Positions 34,189 through 44,630 of a stretch of 64,000 bases of DNA are shown here, one piece after another. The stretch is taken from the NCBI GenBank assembly GCA_025093985.1, contig JACAAK010000005.1, forward strand, positions 2,852,001 to 2,916,000, read 5' to 3'. A program made the position numbers and the translations under genes. This stretch comes from Calvatia gigantea (taxonomy: Eukaryota; Basidiomycota; Agaricomycetes; Agaricales; Lycoperdaceae). The notes under the pieces are model-generated. The model was not told the DNA's origin. It saw nothing but the letters and a program-made list of their open reading frames with translations, and did no database searches. How positions within the stretch are numbered: position 1 is the stretch's first letter; the number at the start of each line of letters is the position of its first letter.

Positions 34189-34877
34189 CTAGAAGTCAAC
34201 GGCGACATCTGCCTGCCAAACACCATCTCCAACGCTATAAAGGGCGACGATGAAGACCTTCTCAAACGGGATGGTCTTTTGGTTAATTTGCCATTGGGGG
34301 TTCGTTGTCGACGACTTTTCAGCTTGCTGGAGAAGTTATTAGGACCAAGGCTACCAACTATTATAGTGCATAGACTTACTGCGACAAACGACCAAAATTG
34401 CATCGCAATGCTGGCCCCAAGCTGACCTCGGGACATCGCAGAGCCCACAGGCATACTCTGTACAAAGTTCAGATGCTCATATCCAGTCCACTATTAAATA
34501 TTAAATCACAGTCAGTTCATGATCGAAGACTGGAATGTAAAAATAGAACATACCATAATCCGCAGGTGCATCTTCGTCACCCCGGTGCCCACCAACACCT
34601 GGTCATTCGCACCGGCAACCATCTGTCCAATGGCATTCTGGGATCTCGCACTGAAGTCGGCGAGTGATACTCCCTGGCCTGCCTGTCCGATATAGTCAAA
34701 CCCGATCGGACCACAAACTGGTCCGCTCGAGGTCTCGCAGACATTTTGGGGGACCCTGCGGCGGCGGGAAGAATTGAATTGGGAGGGTGGCGGTGCGAGG
34801 GCACCAGAGAGGGAGGAATAGGATGAGACCTGGGAGGGGAAGACAGGGGCGTGAATGGGGTTGTGGTAGCGAGACAT
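34189..34877 (-). CDS. family A protein, copy 6 (intact reference copy)
   Basis: Exons 34877-34554, 34490-34380 and 34326-34189 give 190 residues with standard GT-AG introns. It reads MSRYHNPIHAPVFPSQVSSY, an RRRRVPQNVC patch, FDYIGQAGQGVSLADFSARS, AIGQMVAGANDQVLVGTG and LRIM. Exon 2 is WTGYEHLNFVQSMPVGSAMS through AMQFWSFVA. Exon 3 holds TNPQWQINQKTIPFEKVFIV and ALYSVGDGVWQADVAVDF. Copy 2 is nearly identical but carries three extra bases. No signal peptide, membrane segment or known domain. Exon phases and lengths (324, 111 and 138 nt) equal those of copy 3. Confidence 0.87.
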
Positions 34878-36073
34878 GGTTGATCGCAGTTGGAGTATAG
34901 AGTATTAGACTTTGCGGATTGTTGTGATGATCTGCTCGCTGAAGCTGAAGACTCAAGAGAACTCGAGGGTGTTGATGACTTCGAGACGTAGTTCGCCCAT
35001 GATTTATAGACGTCCCAGAGTTCTTCGTCGACATGGTGTGCGCTTTCACTTCTTCACTTGAACGTACGTTGTGAGCAGTGGCGGAGGGGGGGCGCATCTT
35101 GAAGGTCCAGTGAAGGTCGGGTGTGATTGACTACTTTGTGATATTAACCAAGGGAGGAGGTACACAATCGAGCTGGGAGAACCCGGGCCGGCGCTCGTGG
35201 TAAACCAGTTAGTTGAACCGAACTAACTTAAAAACTGCCGCCGGCAACTATCACGACAAGTTGTGAATCCGCCACATGTTGTGATTAGAGTCAGTTGGAA
35301 CGTGGCTTGCTACTTGCAGTTCGTAGTTTGTTGATCTCTTGACCCGGAGGATCGTCGATGCGTGATTCATCCACTGCTACAATCCCTTCAAGCACAAGCC
35401 CTTCAAGCATCGATCATTGTTGAAATCAAAGTATCAACTCGAACTCTGCAATCCCCCCCACTAACGACCAAGCCTACACTTTCAGACAAAGCCTCGCCAA
35501 GCTCTCCCAGTGTTGATACCTGTCATTCTTTTGGTGTCAGACAACAACAGATACGTGTCCTTATAGCTCAACATAGAGGGAATTGTAATTGGTAGTCGGA
35601 AGCGACACGTTGATCAGAGCTGCAACGGGTCAATTCCAATGAAGTGATAATGCGTCTTTGATAAGTGGAAGCTCGGTGGGGAACATCGGAATTGAGGTAC
35701 ACTGGCCCTGAACTGTTGTGATATCACAGTGAACCAGTTGACAGGCCCTTTCCCAGTTAGCTAATTGACCGGCTCACTAAAGGTCCAAACCGCAATTAAT
35801 GCCGTTTTTGGATTGTGATTGAGTGAGCGCTTTGGTCAATCACCCGACCGTCGAGTGATGTTGGTCAAGGATGGCCATTGCAACACGCGAGGGTATTCCT
35901 ACACTATGTGAAGTATCACTGAGGGTTAAGTCGAAGCAGCGATGTGCGACGTTGGATATTTAATGGATAGTTGGAGAGCAAGGCCAACAACGACCTCCAG
36001 AGTCCTTCGAGCATCCTAGAGCCACCAGATCTCCTGTCGAAACCTAAAACTCTAAACGCCTATCGACACCAAG
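34878..36073. promoter_or_regulatory. divergent promoter region between family A copies 6 and 7
   Basis: TATA-like boxes lie at about 35003 (TTTATA, minus-strand TATAAA, 126 bp from the copy 6 start) and about 35955 (GATATTTAA, about 118 bp from the copy 7 start). GTGAT words occur at 35122, 35138, 35279, 35813 and 35855. The block TTGGTCAATCACCCGAC is shared with the copy 2/3 promoter. No coding region is supported. Confidence 0.5.
35717..35728. promoter_or_regulatory. perfect palindrome TGTGATATCACA
   Basis: Twelve-base perfect inverted repeat 346 bp upstream of family A copy 7. It is the same core as the 14-base palindrome upstream of copy 4. Confidence 0.45.
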
Positions 36074-36752
36074 ATGTCCCGTTACCACAGCCCCATCCAC
36101 ACTCCTGTCTTCCCATCTCAGATGTCCGGCTACTCATCATTATCCGGCGCTCTCTCCCCGCCACCTTCCCAATTTGTCAATCCCCGACGCCGCAGGGTCC
36201 CTCAGCCCGCTGTCAAAGCCGCCGGCAACCCAGTGACACATCCTGTCTCATTTGATTACATCGGGTACTCCCAGCAGGGAGTATCGATCGTCGATTTCAG
36301 CGCTCGTAGCGCAAATGCGTTGGTACAGATGGTCGCTGGAGGCAACGACCTCGTTTTGGCGGGCTCCGGTATTCAACAAGTCAACCTTAAAATTATGGTG
36401 AGTATACTGTGTGCGAGTTCGGAGAAATATGCTTATTGGTTCCGTCAGTGGCCGGGTTATGAACACCTGAACTGGTCTTTCAGTACACCAGCAAGTTCTT
36501 CAATGACTCGCATTCAGCTTGGTTCAAGTATTGCAATGCATTTTTGGCGGTTCGTCGAGGTTAGTTTTTTTTTTCGGATTAAAAGGGAGTTAAAAAGCTG
36601 ACCAAGTGCACAGAAGGCAATGTCCTTCTTCTACATCCTGTACCCAATGGAAGATCGGAAATGGGGAAATCGAGTTCGACAAGATCATCCTTATCGCACT
36701 TTACAGCATCGGTGCCGATGCATGGCAAGCAGATATTGCTGTTGATTTCTGA
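36074..36752 (+). CDS. family A protein, copy 7 (one frame break)
   Basis: Exons 36074-36397, 36449-36559 and 36614-36752. Sequence is close to copy 3 (MSRYHSPIHTPVFPSQMSGY, FDYIGYSQQGVSIVDFSARS, WPGYEHLNWSFSTP). Exon 3 is 139 nt instead of 138. An extra base near 36626, in a TTCTTCT stretch, breaks the frame, after which CTQWKIGNGEIEFDKIIL and ALYSIGADAWQADIAVDF are readable in the shifted phase. Either a sequencing insertion or a recent lesion. It is the head-to-head partner of copy 6. Confidence 0.78.
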
Positions 36753-36980
36753 ACCAGCACGCTACTGTCGCCCCGGTACAACCACCTCATACCTTTCTCC
36801 GTCTATTCATTCAATCTCGCATTTGTATTCTGAAGTCGCACTCAACATCACATATTTCCTGCCATGACATGGATGTATCACATACACCTTAGCTCCCCGA
36901 CCGCATCGTACATAATTTATGCATAACTTTGTACATAAATCAGCTACTCAATTCAAAGCTATTGAAAGATTGAAATTCTT

Positions 36981-38731
36981 TCAGTTCTTTACCTCGTCGA
37001 ATCCTAATTCACGCTTGACCTCGTCACAGACCTCAACCCAAATCTTCGCTATTTTCTCAAAGTCCTCCAACTATCGTTGATTCAGTAACACGCATAATGC
37101 GATCATGAATAGCCAGCAAACCTCATTGAAAACCTGCGCACTGCAGCGAGTCCACCAGCGGCCATTATGGTAGAAGTGGGCCGAGTATGCCTTCCTTTCA
37201 TTCAACATTTTTGTCATGAACAGCTTGTTGATCTCGGGAGTCGGAGGGATGTCGCCGGAGAGGGGGAGTTCGATGTTCACCTGACGTTGATGCCTCAGTT
37301 GAATGATTGGATTTGGTGAAATAGGAGAGATCAACAGACCATGTTGAGAGTGAACTCGCCATTTGGGTCCATCACATGCGTACCCATGATCTCGGCCATT
37401 CGTTTACCACCTTCGAGAGCAAGATTGTGACAGTAATCGAAGATCTTTGCTTCACCTCCGATCCATTGGCGAAAGTCCAACGCTTCGGAAAAATCGGTAT
37501 CATTAATGGGTTTGGTTATATGTGCAGGTGGGGGCTCACCTGCATCGACTGTAAGGTAAGGAACGAAGTCAATGGTACCATTCCCTAAGTAGAGGAACAT
37601 AGTTCTCGTCATAAGCGATACGATCGAGTTGAAAAGTTGTCTCACATTCCCACTGGGCGATGAAATCCTCCAATGTCCGCTTATCGAGGGGTTTGTAGGC
37701 CGGAGAGGTTGGATGGGACGTCTTTATGAGGTGGCGATTGCTAGAAGTAGGGATCAAATCTTGAAGGTAACCAATATGGTGTACGTGATGGATTATTTAC
37801 CGTTCAGGAATATATAGCATCGCGACGGATCGCTTGGCGAATAACCATTTGTGGCAGTTCTAAGTCGGTGATATCAATTAAGACGAATTTTGTCCAAGCC
37901 GGTGGCAAGTGTGACGACCTACAGAACACCAGAAATCCGGTGCAGCCTCAGTTAAGTTGATGTTCTGCTCTTGTCCGATGGAGTGGGCAGCGTCGACCAC
38001 GCTCAAGACGCCTTCTTCCTTGCAAACCTTGACGAGCTCCTGCCATGGCAGGAAGGCACCCGGGTTTGAAATGATGCTATCAATGATTGCGACACATTTC
38101 TTGCCTTCGGGCTTCGGGAGGCTCTTAATATGATCCCGGACTCGGTCGACAATCTGGCTCGGTGTTGTCGGGAACCTAAGCTCGATTTCAGAAACTGTAG
38201 GGTGGGGTGAAATGTCGCCTAGGTTGTATGCAGTCCTATGAACAGAATTATACGAGGTATTGACTGTGAAACGGACATAGGTTGATCTCGAAACCAAGGA
38301 GATTCAGTCTGAAGACACTCACAGCAGATGATGATGTCCTCCTTTTCCCATTCAAGGTTCCTCAACACTGTGTTAACGCCAACGGAGACGTTGGGAACAA
38401 GGACGATTTCGTCGCGGTGCACGTTAACGAGTTTGGCCAGTCTCTCGCGGGATTCGGCGAGAATTGGCATGTACTCGAGCCTCAGGAATTTGTCTGGCGC
38501 CGCCTCTATCCTCATCGAGAGGTCCCTCGCAGCTTTATGAACAACGTAAGGCGATGAACCATAAGATCCTGAGGCAAATGTTCTGCATTTGTGAGATGTA
38601 ACGATTTTGTGCTGAAGCGTACCGTGATTGAGATTCACGTAGTCTGGGTCGAAGGGAAAGTATTTCAAGAGGTCATGGCCGAAGGCTGGTGGCCCTTGTT
38701 TGTACAGATCACTTGGATCAACATGTTCCAT
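36981..38731 (-). CDS. class V aminotransferase-fold PLP enzyme (Egt2-like)
   Basis: Fold-type I PLP-dependent enzyme of the fungal class V group, which includes hercynylcysteine sulfoxide lyase (ergothioneine synthesis) and isopenicillin-N-epimerase-like proteins. Start at 38731 (MEHVDPSDLY), then FGHDLLKYFPFDPDYVNLNHG, SYGSSPYVVHKAARDLS, DEIVLVPNVSVGVNTVLRNL, KCVAIIDSIISNPGAFLPW, SVVDAAHSIGQ (PLP-binding aspartate), NCHKWLFAKRS with the Schiff-base lysine at 37848-37850, NGTIDFVPYLTVDAAL-type substrate loop and ending ELGFDEVKN. About eight introns, all plausible. The exact reaction is inferred only at family level; other ergothioneine genes are not in the window. Confidence 0.85.
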
Positions 38732-38944
38732 TGCGTAAGAGTGAAATCGTAGGCTGTTGTAAATCGATCGTAACAGGTCCTTATCACCTCCCTAAGAGAA
38801 CGACAACAGGATGATATGAATAGGAAAGGGAATCGTGCCCTGATCTGCTGGCACGGAGCATACAATCGAAGGATATAAGTATGATGTTCTCTCGCCAGGG
38901 TCGCGTTGATGTATCACAAGCATTCTGACCTATTCTGACTCGAT

Positions 38945-40300
38945 CCGAGGTTCCATAGGACCCTGGATAATTCCTATATATGTCGTGTACTGATTCGGAC
39001 AAAAATTGGCCCAAAAATGGCTTTTCCCCGTGTACCGGTTCGGACAGGCACCGCCCGCCGCAGGCGAAGCCTGGAGGCAAGTTCGGACAAAAGCTGGCTT
39101 GAGGCCATCCAAAGGGGCGCCCACAAGGGAACATTCCAGGGTCAGATTTCACCTTGGTAGAAAGGACTCTGGCTCCAACACCCACTATGTTACACACTAC
39201 AGGACTGAGATACCACACAAGTGACTTAATCTTGAATTTGTGTAGCGCTTTTTGAAATATGGTGATATCATTTTTCCGAACAGCAACTCATGACATATTT
39301 GCGGGCCATGTCCCAAATCGCGCAGTGAACCCCCAGTTGTATCCCCAGCTCAATGGACCTTGGAGGCAGCCACGGCATATTCGATCCAAGTGATTGGATC
39401 CAACAAGGGGGGACCTACAAGGATGTCCCGATGTGTGTCGTCAACGCCCAACTTGAAATGACACAACTCCCAACTCCCTTGAATGTTCTCTTAATTCATC
39501 GCGACACTCCCGTCCTCAAATTTGTTGAGCAAGATATCCCAAAGCAATCAAACAAGCTTACCACGACACCAACAAAGGCGTGGTTCAGCCGCCAGTCCCC
39601 TATGCTTTCGACACCTAGTAACATCTTGAACATGGTCGTTCGCAGGACTATTCCACCAAAGGCCGTCCTCTTGGATATCGAGCGCGCTCTTGGGCAAGAA
39701 TGGTTTGATGGAAGCGAATCCCTTGTAGACCCACGCTACAACAAGGGGTCAGACTGTTTCCCATTCTGGATTCTGACATTGTGGAGGAGACTGGCATCGA
39801 TGACCGAGAAACAGGGGGATTGGGGGGAGGCAGTGGAGTTTCTGATCAAAGAGGTTTCTGATGACATGGGAGCCGTTGAGGATATTTTGGCAGGTGTAGG
39901 CTGGGACTCGGATGTCGAGTGCGGAGGTTTCACTTTTACAACGCATCAGTTCCGTCTGATGATCTCATCGGTGGATGAAAACACTTTCAAAAGCTTGAAA
40001 GCTGGGTACCTGCAGCTCTCGCATGCAATGGAGCTTTTTAGGAAGAGAAATAATGATGTATAAGGTGTACAGGGGTGGAACCAGCGTAAATATAACAGAA
40101 ACAAAATTTTTGGAGATTTTTACGAGGCTGGATGTCAGGTTCGGACAAAATTTGGCCGTTCCCAGAGGCCAGATGCGGGGTTCGGACAAAAATTTCCATA
40201 TCGGGTGGGGCCTGTTCGGACAAAACTTTGGCCCAAAACCCGACTTTTGTACACGACATTTATAGGGATTATCCAGGGTCCTGGTTCCATCTAACACTCA
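38945..40300. mobile_element. candidate TIR transposon with one ORF
   Basis: The ends form an imperfect inverted repeat of about 40 bp: GGACCCTGGATAATTCC and TATATGTCGTGTAC at 38958-38990, versus the reverse complement at 40248-40290. Just inside each end the word TTCGGACA(AAA) occurs three times in plus orientation (left: about 38995, 39040, 39083; right: about 40139, 40180, 40208), like subterminal transposase-binding repeats. A single 236-codon frame lies between. No recognised transposase motif and no clear target duplication. Confidence 0.5.
39353..40063 (+). CDS. ORF inside the candidate TIR element, function unknown
   Basis: Uninterrupted frame of 236 residues (MDLGGSHGIFDPSDWIQQGG...). 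A middle block IPPKAVLLDIERALGQEWFD with GSESLVDPRYNKGSDCFPFW reminds me of the region preceding Ulp1-type cysteine protease domains in ORFs associated with Agaricomycete transposons. This is recollection, not a search result. The protein itself has no visible catalytic His-Asp-Cys set. The context between inverted repeats suggests cargo or a fragment of a larger element gene. The end (RKRNNDV) lies just before the right repeat block. Confidence 0.55.
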   Translation: MDLGGSHGIFDPSDWIQQGGTYKDVPMCVVNAQLEMTQLPTPLNVLLIHRDTPVLKFVEQDIPKQSNKLTTTPTKAWFSRQSPMLSTPSNILNMVVRRTIPPKAVLLDIERALGQEWFDGSESLVDPRYNKGSDCFPFWILTLWRRLASMTEKQGDWGEAVEFLIKEVSDDMGAVEDILAGVGWDSDVECGGFTFTTHQFRLMISSVDENTFKSLKAGYLQLSHAMELFRKRNNDV

Positions 40301-42599
40301 CACAAGCGATTTCTAAGCGCTTTGTGAAATCTGGATAAATTCAGCGAGGGCGAAAACACGTGCCCCAGAATATACCCTTCGGGTTGCCGTCCGACGGGTT
40401 GACCTGATGGTAAGTGTTTTTTATCCGGTCCATCTTTTGGGCCAGGGAGAAGTCGAGAACGAATGCTGGAATACGGCGCCCTTCGTTCTTTTCCCTTAAG
40501 TTGTTCAGAGTTTGTCGGTTACTCAGCCCGGGTTACTTATATTTAAGCGGCCCTTTTTTTTTTGAAATTTACCATGGCCTTAAACATCCCGAAATCTTGC
40601 GCTCTGGCTTGGGGGGGATTACAGGGCGTGTTTTGATGTTCACGCACAGTTGGATTGAGCGACGTTGGGTGGTTCTTGTTAGAAATCTTTCGTTGAATGA
40701 TACTGTTGGAATATAGGTTCCGTCGTGGTCAGTCTGCGAAGGGATTGTTATTTCACATGGATCCATCTGTTTCTTGTTATATTTTTCTTGTCACTTTGGC
40801 ATAAATAGCATAAAAAATCATGTATTAACTCCACTCTTTACCCCTTCTACGACACCGTGCTCGGAGTCCCTGCATTAGTTACAAGATCGGCTTCTGCATA
40901 CTCAGGCGCTTAGACACCCTACAGCTTAATCCATACCTTCCGGAGCGAAATATGGGTTGTCGGTTCAGTAGAAGCTTGCCCTTTGGCGGTGTCGTCCCGG
41001 GACCGTCGCTCCATGTGCATCTTGCCAGTCTCGGATCAATGACTTCCATTTGAGCCCCATATCAGTTCGTTGAACTGCTCTTGTGTGGAAGAGCTGCTGA
41101 TATACTTTTTTAAATATAAGGTGACAACGCAAGAAGACGGCCTGACTGTCTCGAGTTTGGTGAGTATCCCTGACGGTTGACTCGTTGACTTTGGGGTTAT
41201 TGCAATATCGTTCCCCGAGCGACCGGGTTCCCCATTCTAGTTTCACCTGCGGTCATTACTCCAACGATAAATCTAATCTAATATCTTATCCCCCATCGCG
41301 CCGCGCTTTAGTCGTGATAGTGTCAATAATTTGCTAGGGGTATACCTGCGCCCAACACCAGCATTACAATAGGCATTCCCAAAGTATTGTCTGAAGGAAC
41401 ATAAGAACACAGACATCGATTTCTCCCTTATTGTAGGGGTTGGCTGTGTCAAAACTTTTACAATGGCCACTCAACAAGCCGAATCACCGAGATTGGTAGA
41501 GAGATGGGTTGCGCCTCGATTAGGCATGGTGCATATCTCCATGGCTATGAATGCTGTTTCATGATTTTCAGGCGAAGTTTCGTACATCATGACGCACCGA
41601 GGGGCCCACTGGGGAAACCTTCGATAGTCCCGTGCACGGCGTGAATCGTAATCTATCATCAGAAAAGAAGATATGAACCTATGGTTCATTGTAAAATACA
41701 AGGCACGTCCCAGATCATGATGAGAACTCATGAGCTAAAAAAAGCTCAACACCCTTGGAAAACTTCTGCCTTTTTCCAGGCCCTCTTGTACTCTGGATTC
41801 CGTTCCGGCAAACTCACCCCGAGATCAGCATTTTGCCTTTATTAAGACAGTTAGGTGGGAAGAACAGTATTACACGGACGGTAAACTCCGGGGAGTGGGA
41901 GCTTGAGGTCTGGCCTGGGTTGTCAGCTGTTTGAGCGGCGACCTCCGGTCAATCAAATCTACTCCGAATCTAGGTATGTTTCTTGACAACGCTTGAGTGT
42001 TGAGGCAAAGAGCATAGATGTACCCATAGCTGCGACTGACGTCCCCTTGGGACAACGTGTTTCTCGGGGCTGTCACCCAGAGACAGGCGAGCCGGAGTGT
42101 TTTGTACGTTAAATCGGATTATAACGAGATAAACTGGGTAGCCGGAACTACGCCTAGAACAGCTGAGACGAGCTGCGCTCCTTGCCTTCCGAGGGCCACG
42201 AGCGGCCGAGGGTGCACATGCACAGGCTGGAACTTGCGTCGTGTGCGATGTTGCGATGGAGTGTCTGTCTGGCAACGGTGATGTGGCCGTCACAGCCTCC
42301 AAGCAGTTTACGTACACTGAGGCCCTCATTAGTCGGATCTAATTATGTACATCCCCAATTGTTCCCTGAACGGTGAATGTAACCCTGTGTCCGAAGACTA
42401 TTGTTCAAAAATATAATAACTAGGCCCTTTGCCTAACATTCCGCACGTTGTGTCCCACTCCCCACCATCATTCCTTTGTCCTTCCCTCTTCCTTTCATTT
42501 TCTAATTTCCCTCCTTCTCCCCTGATCGTCTTCGAGAGTGCTTGGAACGCTCTATTAACTCTTAATACTTCCACAACTTCCACATTTCACTTCCGGTCC
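40301..42599. other. 2.3-kb gene-poor stretch
   Basis: No convincing gene. Scattered frames of 60-120 codons lack motifs or splice structure. The last 200 bp before 42600 are pyrimidine-rich on the plus strand (CT-rich leader), as often seen upstream of basidiomycete start codons. An in-frame upstream ATG exists at 42429. Confidence 0.4.
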
Positions 42600-43943
42600 A
42601 TGACTACTGCTTATTTCATCCCCCCTCCCACTACCAACACCCTTGATCCCCTCCAACGCCAGAGGCTGCTTAAATCCACACAAAAGCTTGGTGCTCTCCT
42701 CGGTACCACTCCCCGCGTCCTTGAGTCCGGGTCGGTCCTTCCTCCGCCAGTGACCCCAGGCACACGAAAATTCCGTCGGGAGGGGAAAGTATTCTACAAC
42801 CAATCTGCATCCTCTTCCACAACCAGTCTCTCCTCGGTAGATGCTGAAAGCTTCGTTTGGATACCTTCTCCGGACGAGATGCTTTTTAAACAGCACCACA
42901 AAAGCGCTTCAACACCTATTGCTATTGAATTCCCGCTCCGGAACTCTGATAATGTTAAGGCTCCCACGTCCGGGCGTAAGAGGCCTAAAACCTCACAGTC
43001 GCATACTACTGCCGTACCCCCACAGCAACTTTCACAACCTCTTCTTTATCGCCTTCGTGCTGTGCCCGCTCCGTCGCTACCCATATCCCCTCCCCCGACG
43101 AGCGAGAAAAGCGTACCTCTTTCGCCATTTTCTCCAACTTTTGACACTGCGGTCAGGATGAAGTCGACCGTGAGACGTAAAACTAGTCAGAAGCAACTCA
43201 CCGAGAGCGATCGTCGTCGGAAGATGGCAAAATTGGCACGGACGTTTGGTGAGAACATCCCACCGGAATTGGTCTTTGGCCCACCCCGATCATCCTCCCT
43301 CACCGGAACCGATGCAACTACAACCGCAGCTGTACCTGCGACTACAACTGCAACTATTCGGACTATAAGTCGAAGGAACCGATCAGCGACGGTGGTTCGT
43401 CCTCCAACCCCCTCCGCCTCTACATCATTTCCATCAAAGCGGAAGAACGATGTCCCCCCAGTTCCTGTCGTCCGCTCGGAAAAGATCTTTATCCCAAGTG
43501 GTGTTAATGATTCAAATCCCTCCCCATTGAAACGAGATTTACCTGTTACTCCGATTGTTACCGTTACTACAACCACATTTGTGACGACTGATAGTGCTAC
43601 CGAGGCATCCGCTTTGGGATCTCCCAGGCGTAAACATCGTCCCCGGAGTTTAACTCTTGCACATATCCCGATTGGTTCTCATAGCGGTATTATCGTTGAG
43701 CAGGACCAGGTCATTCAAGATACTTCTCCTGGTCATTCACGTTCCCTTGACGAGCCGGAAAGAATTACGGCTGTACGTCGTAAGGAGACCATTGCGGCTG
43801 CGGCTCCGACTCGAAGCACGACTTGGGTGGATTACGGGAAGAGGAAGGAAAGGGACTGGAGTGGGGAATGGAACGTTAAGGATATGGAGGACTGTTGCGA
43901 TGGCGTTGCGGGGTCTCCGTATTCGGTGAAACGGAGAAGGTAA
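42600..43943 (+). CDS. disordered, basic Ser/Thr/Pro-rich protein
   Basis: Single-exon protein of 447 residues when started at 42600 (MTTAYFIPPPTTNTLDPLQR). The frame is open from 42429, but the extra 57 codons come from a CT-rich leader, so the later start is preferred. One ordered-looking segment, QRQRLLKSTQKLGALLGTTP, opens the protein, and another lies at SDRRRKMAKLARTFGENIPP. The rest is low complexity with basic clusters (GRKRPKTSQ, RRKHRPRS, KRRR at the C-terminus), suggesting a nuclear, phosphorylated protein. The tail WVDYGKRKERDWSGEWNVKD looks conserved in style. No named domain is recognised. Intact frame, convergent with the GH92 gene. Confidence 0.75.
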   Translation: MTTAYFIPPPTTNTLDPLQRQRLLKSTQKLGALLGTTPRVLESGSVLPPPVTPGTRKFRREGKVFYNQSASSSTTSLSSVDAESFVWIPSPDEMLFKQHHKSASTPIAIEFPLRNSDNVKAPTSGRKRPKTSQSHTTAVPPQQLSQPLLYRLRAVPAPSLPISPPPTSEKSVPLSPFSPTFDTAVRMKSTVRRKTSQKQLTESDRRRKMAKLARTFGENIPPELVFGPPRSSSLTGTDATTTAAVPATTTATIRTISRRNRSATVVRPPTPSASTSFPSKRKNDVPPVPVVRSEKIFIPSGVNDSNPSPLKRDLPVTPIVTVTTTTFVTTDSATEASALGSPRRKHRPRSLTLAHIPIGSHSGIIVEQDQVIQDTSPGHSRSLDEPERITAVRRKETIAAAAPTRSTTWVDYGKRKERDWSGEWNVKDMEDCCDGVAGSPYSVKRRR

Positions 43944-44630
43944 CCCTCTCTCTGGGTTATTGAGGTGATGTGATGAGGGGTGTATCGCGACTGGCTCGCG
44001 TTGTCGCTCATCACCATTACCCGTTCAATTTTTTGGTTTTGGGTTGCTGTGCCATGGAATTGCCAAGATTCTTGTTATGTTTTTTTAATGCTTTCTCATT
44101 GAGCTTTCTTGTTACTTTTCGTTATGCCTTCACGACCACTGTAAATTGCACAAGTGTGCAGGGACACTTGGAACTTTAATTGATACATATCATAGTCTTA
44201 TGATATCCCTAAACTACGGGAATAATTAATTGTCTTCATTGGATACAACCCTGAAGTACCTAGTCGCCTCTCCCTTGGCCAATGGCATCGGCCGACTTGT
44301 GGGCTGTGAGATACAATTGAAAAAAAAGGAAAACACCCTGGAAACGGTAGAAGACATGAAAGTGTTGCCCAAGCGGTTGCCCCAGAAAACATCTTGCGAA
44401 GAGGTATCGAGCAGTCCCAACTCCGGGACGCTTTACAGTTATCAATGCGAAGGTTCTTTCAGGAAGTTGCTTGCTTCGCTGACTTCAATACGGCCAGATG
44501 AACCCCTCAGGTGGTGACTCACCGCCTCTCCCCACTCTGTCTACACTTGTTATCAGATGTAATTAGATGTCCCATGTTATTTGTGTTATTTCGACACTAC
44601 ACCGATGCTCCGACGCTATCATACACCATC
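43944..44630. other. convergent 3' spacer
   Basis: Lies between two converging genes. Short frames at 44198-44517 on both strands lack any motif. No feature assigned. Confidence 0.45.

Larger units (their letters stand above)
34189..36752. repeat. segmental duplication unit 2 (head-to-head family A pair)
   Basis: Repeats the layout of 23083-25743: a minus-strand copy of the AQAGQGV subtype, about 1.2 kb of promoter, and a plus-strand copy of the GYSQQGV subtype. Both coding and flanking sequence align with unit 1. Confidence 0.8.

Noticed and set aside
24555..35728. TGTGA-TCACA palindromes as bacterial CRP-type operators
   Set aside because: The window is clearly eukaryotic, with introns throughout; the resemblance to the bacterial half-site is coincidental.
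42429..42599. Upstream ATG as the true start of the disordered protein
   Set aside because: The extra 57 codons come from a CT-rich leader, and the ATG at 42600 begins the first protein-like segment.
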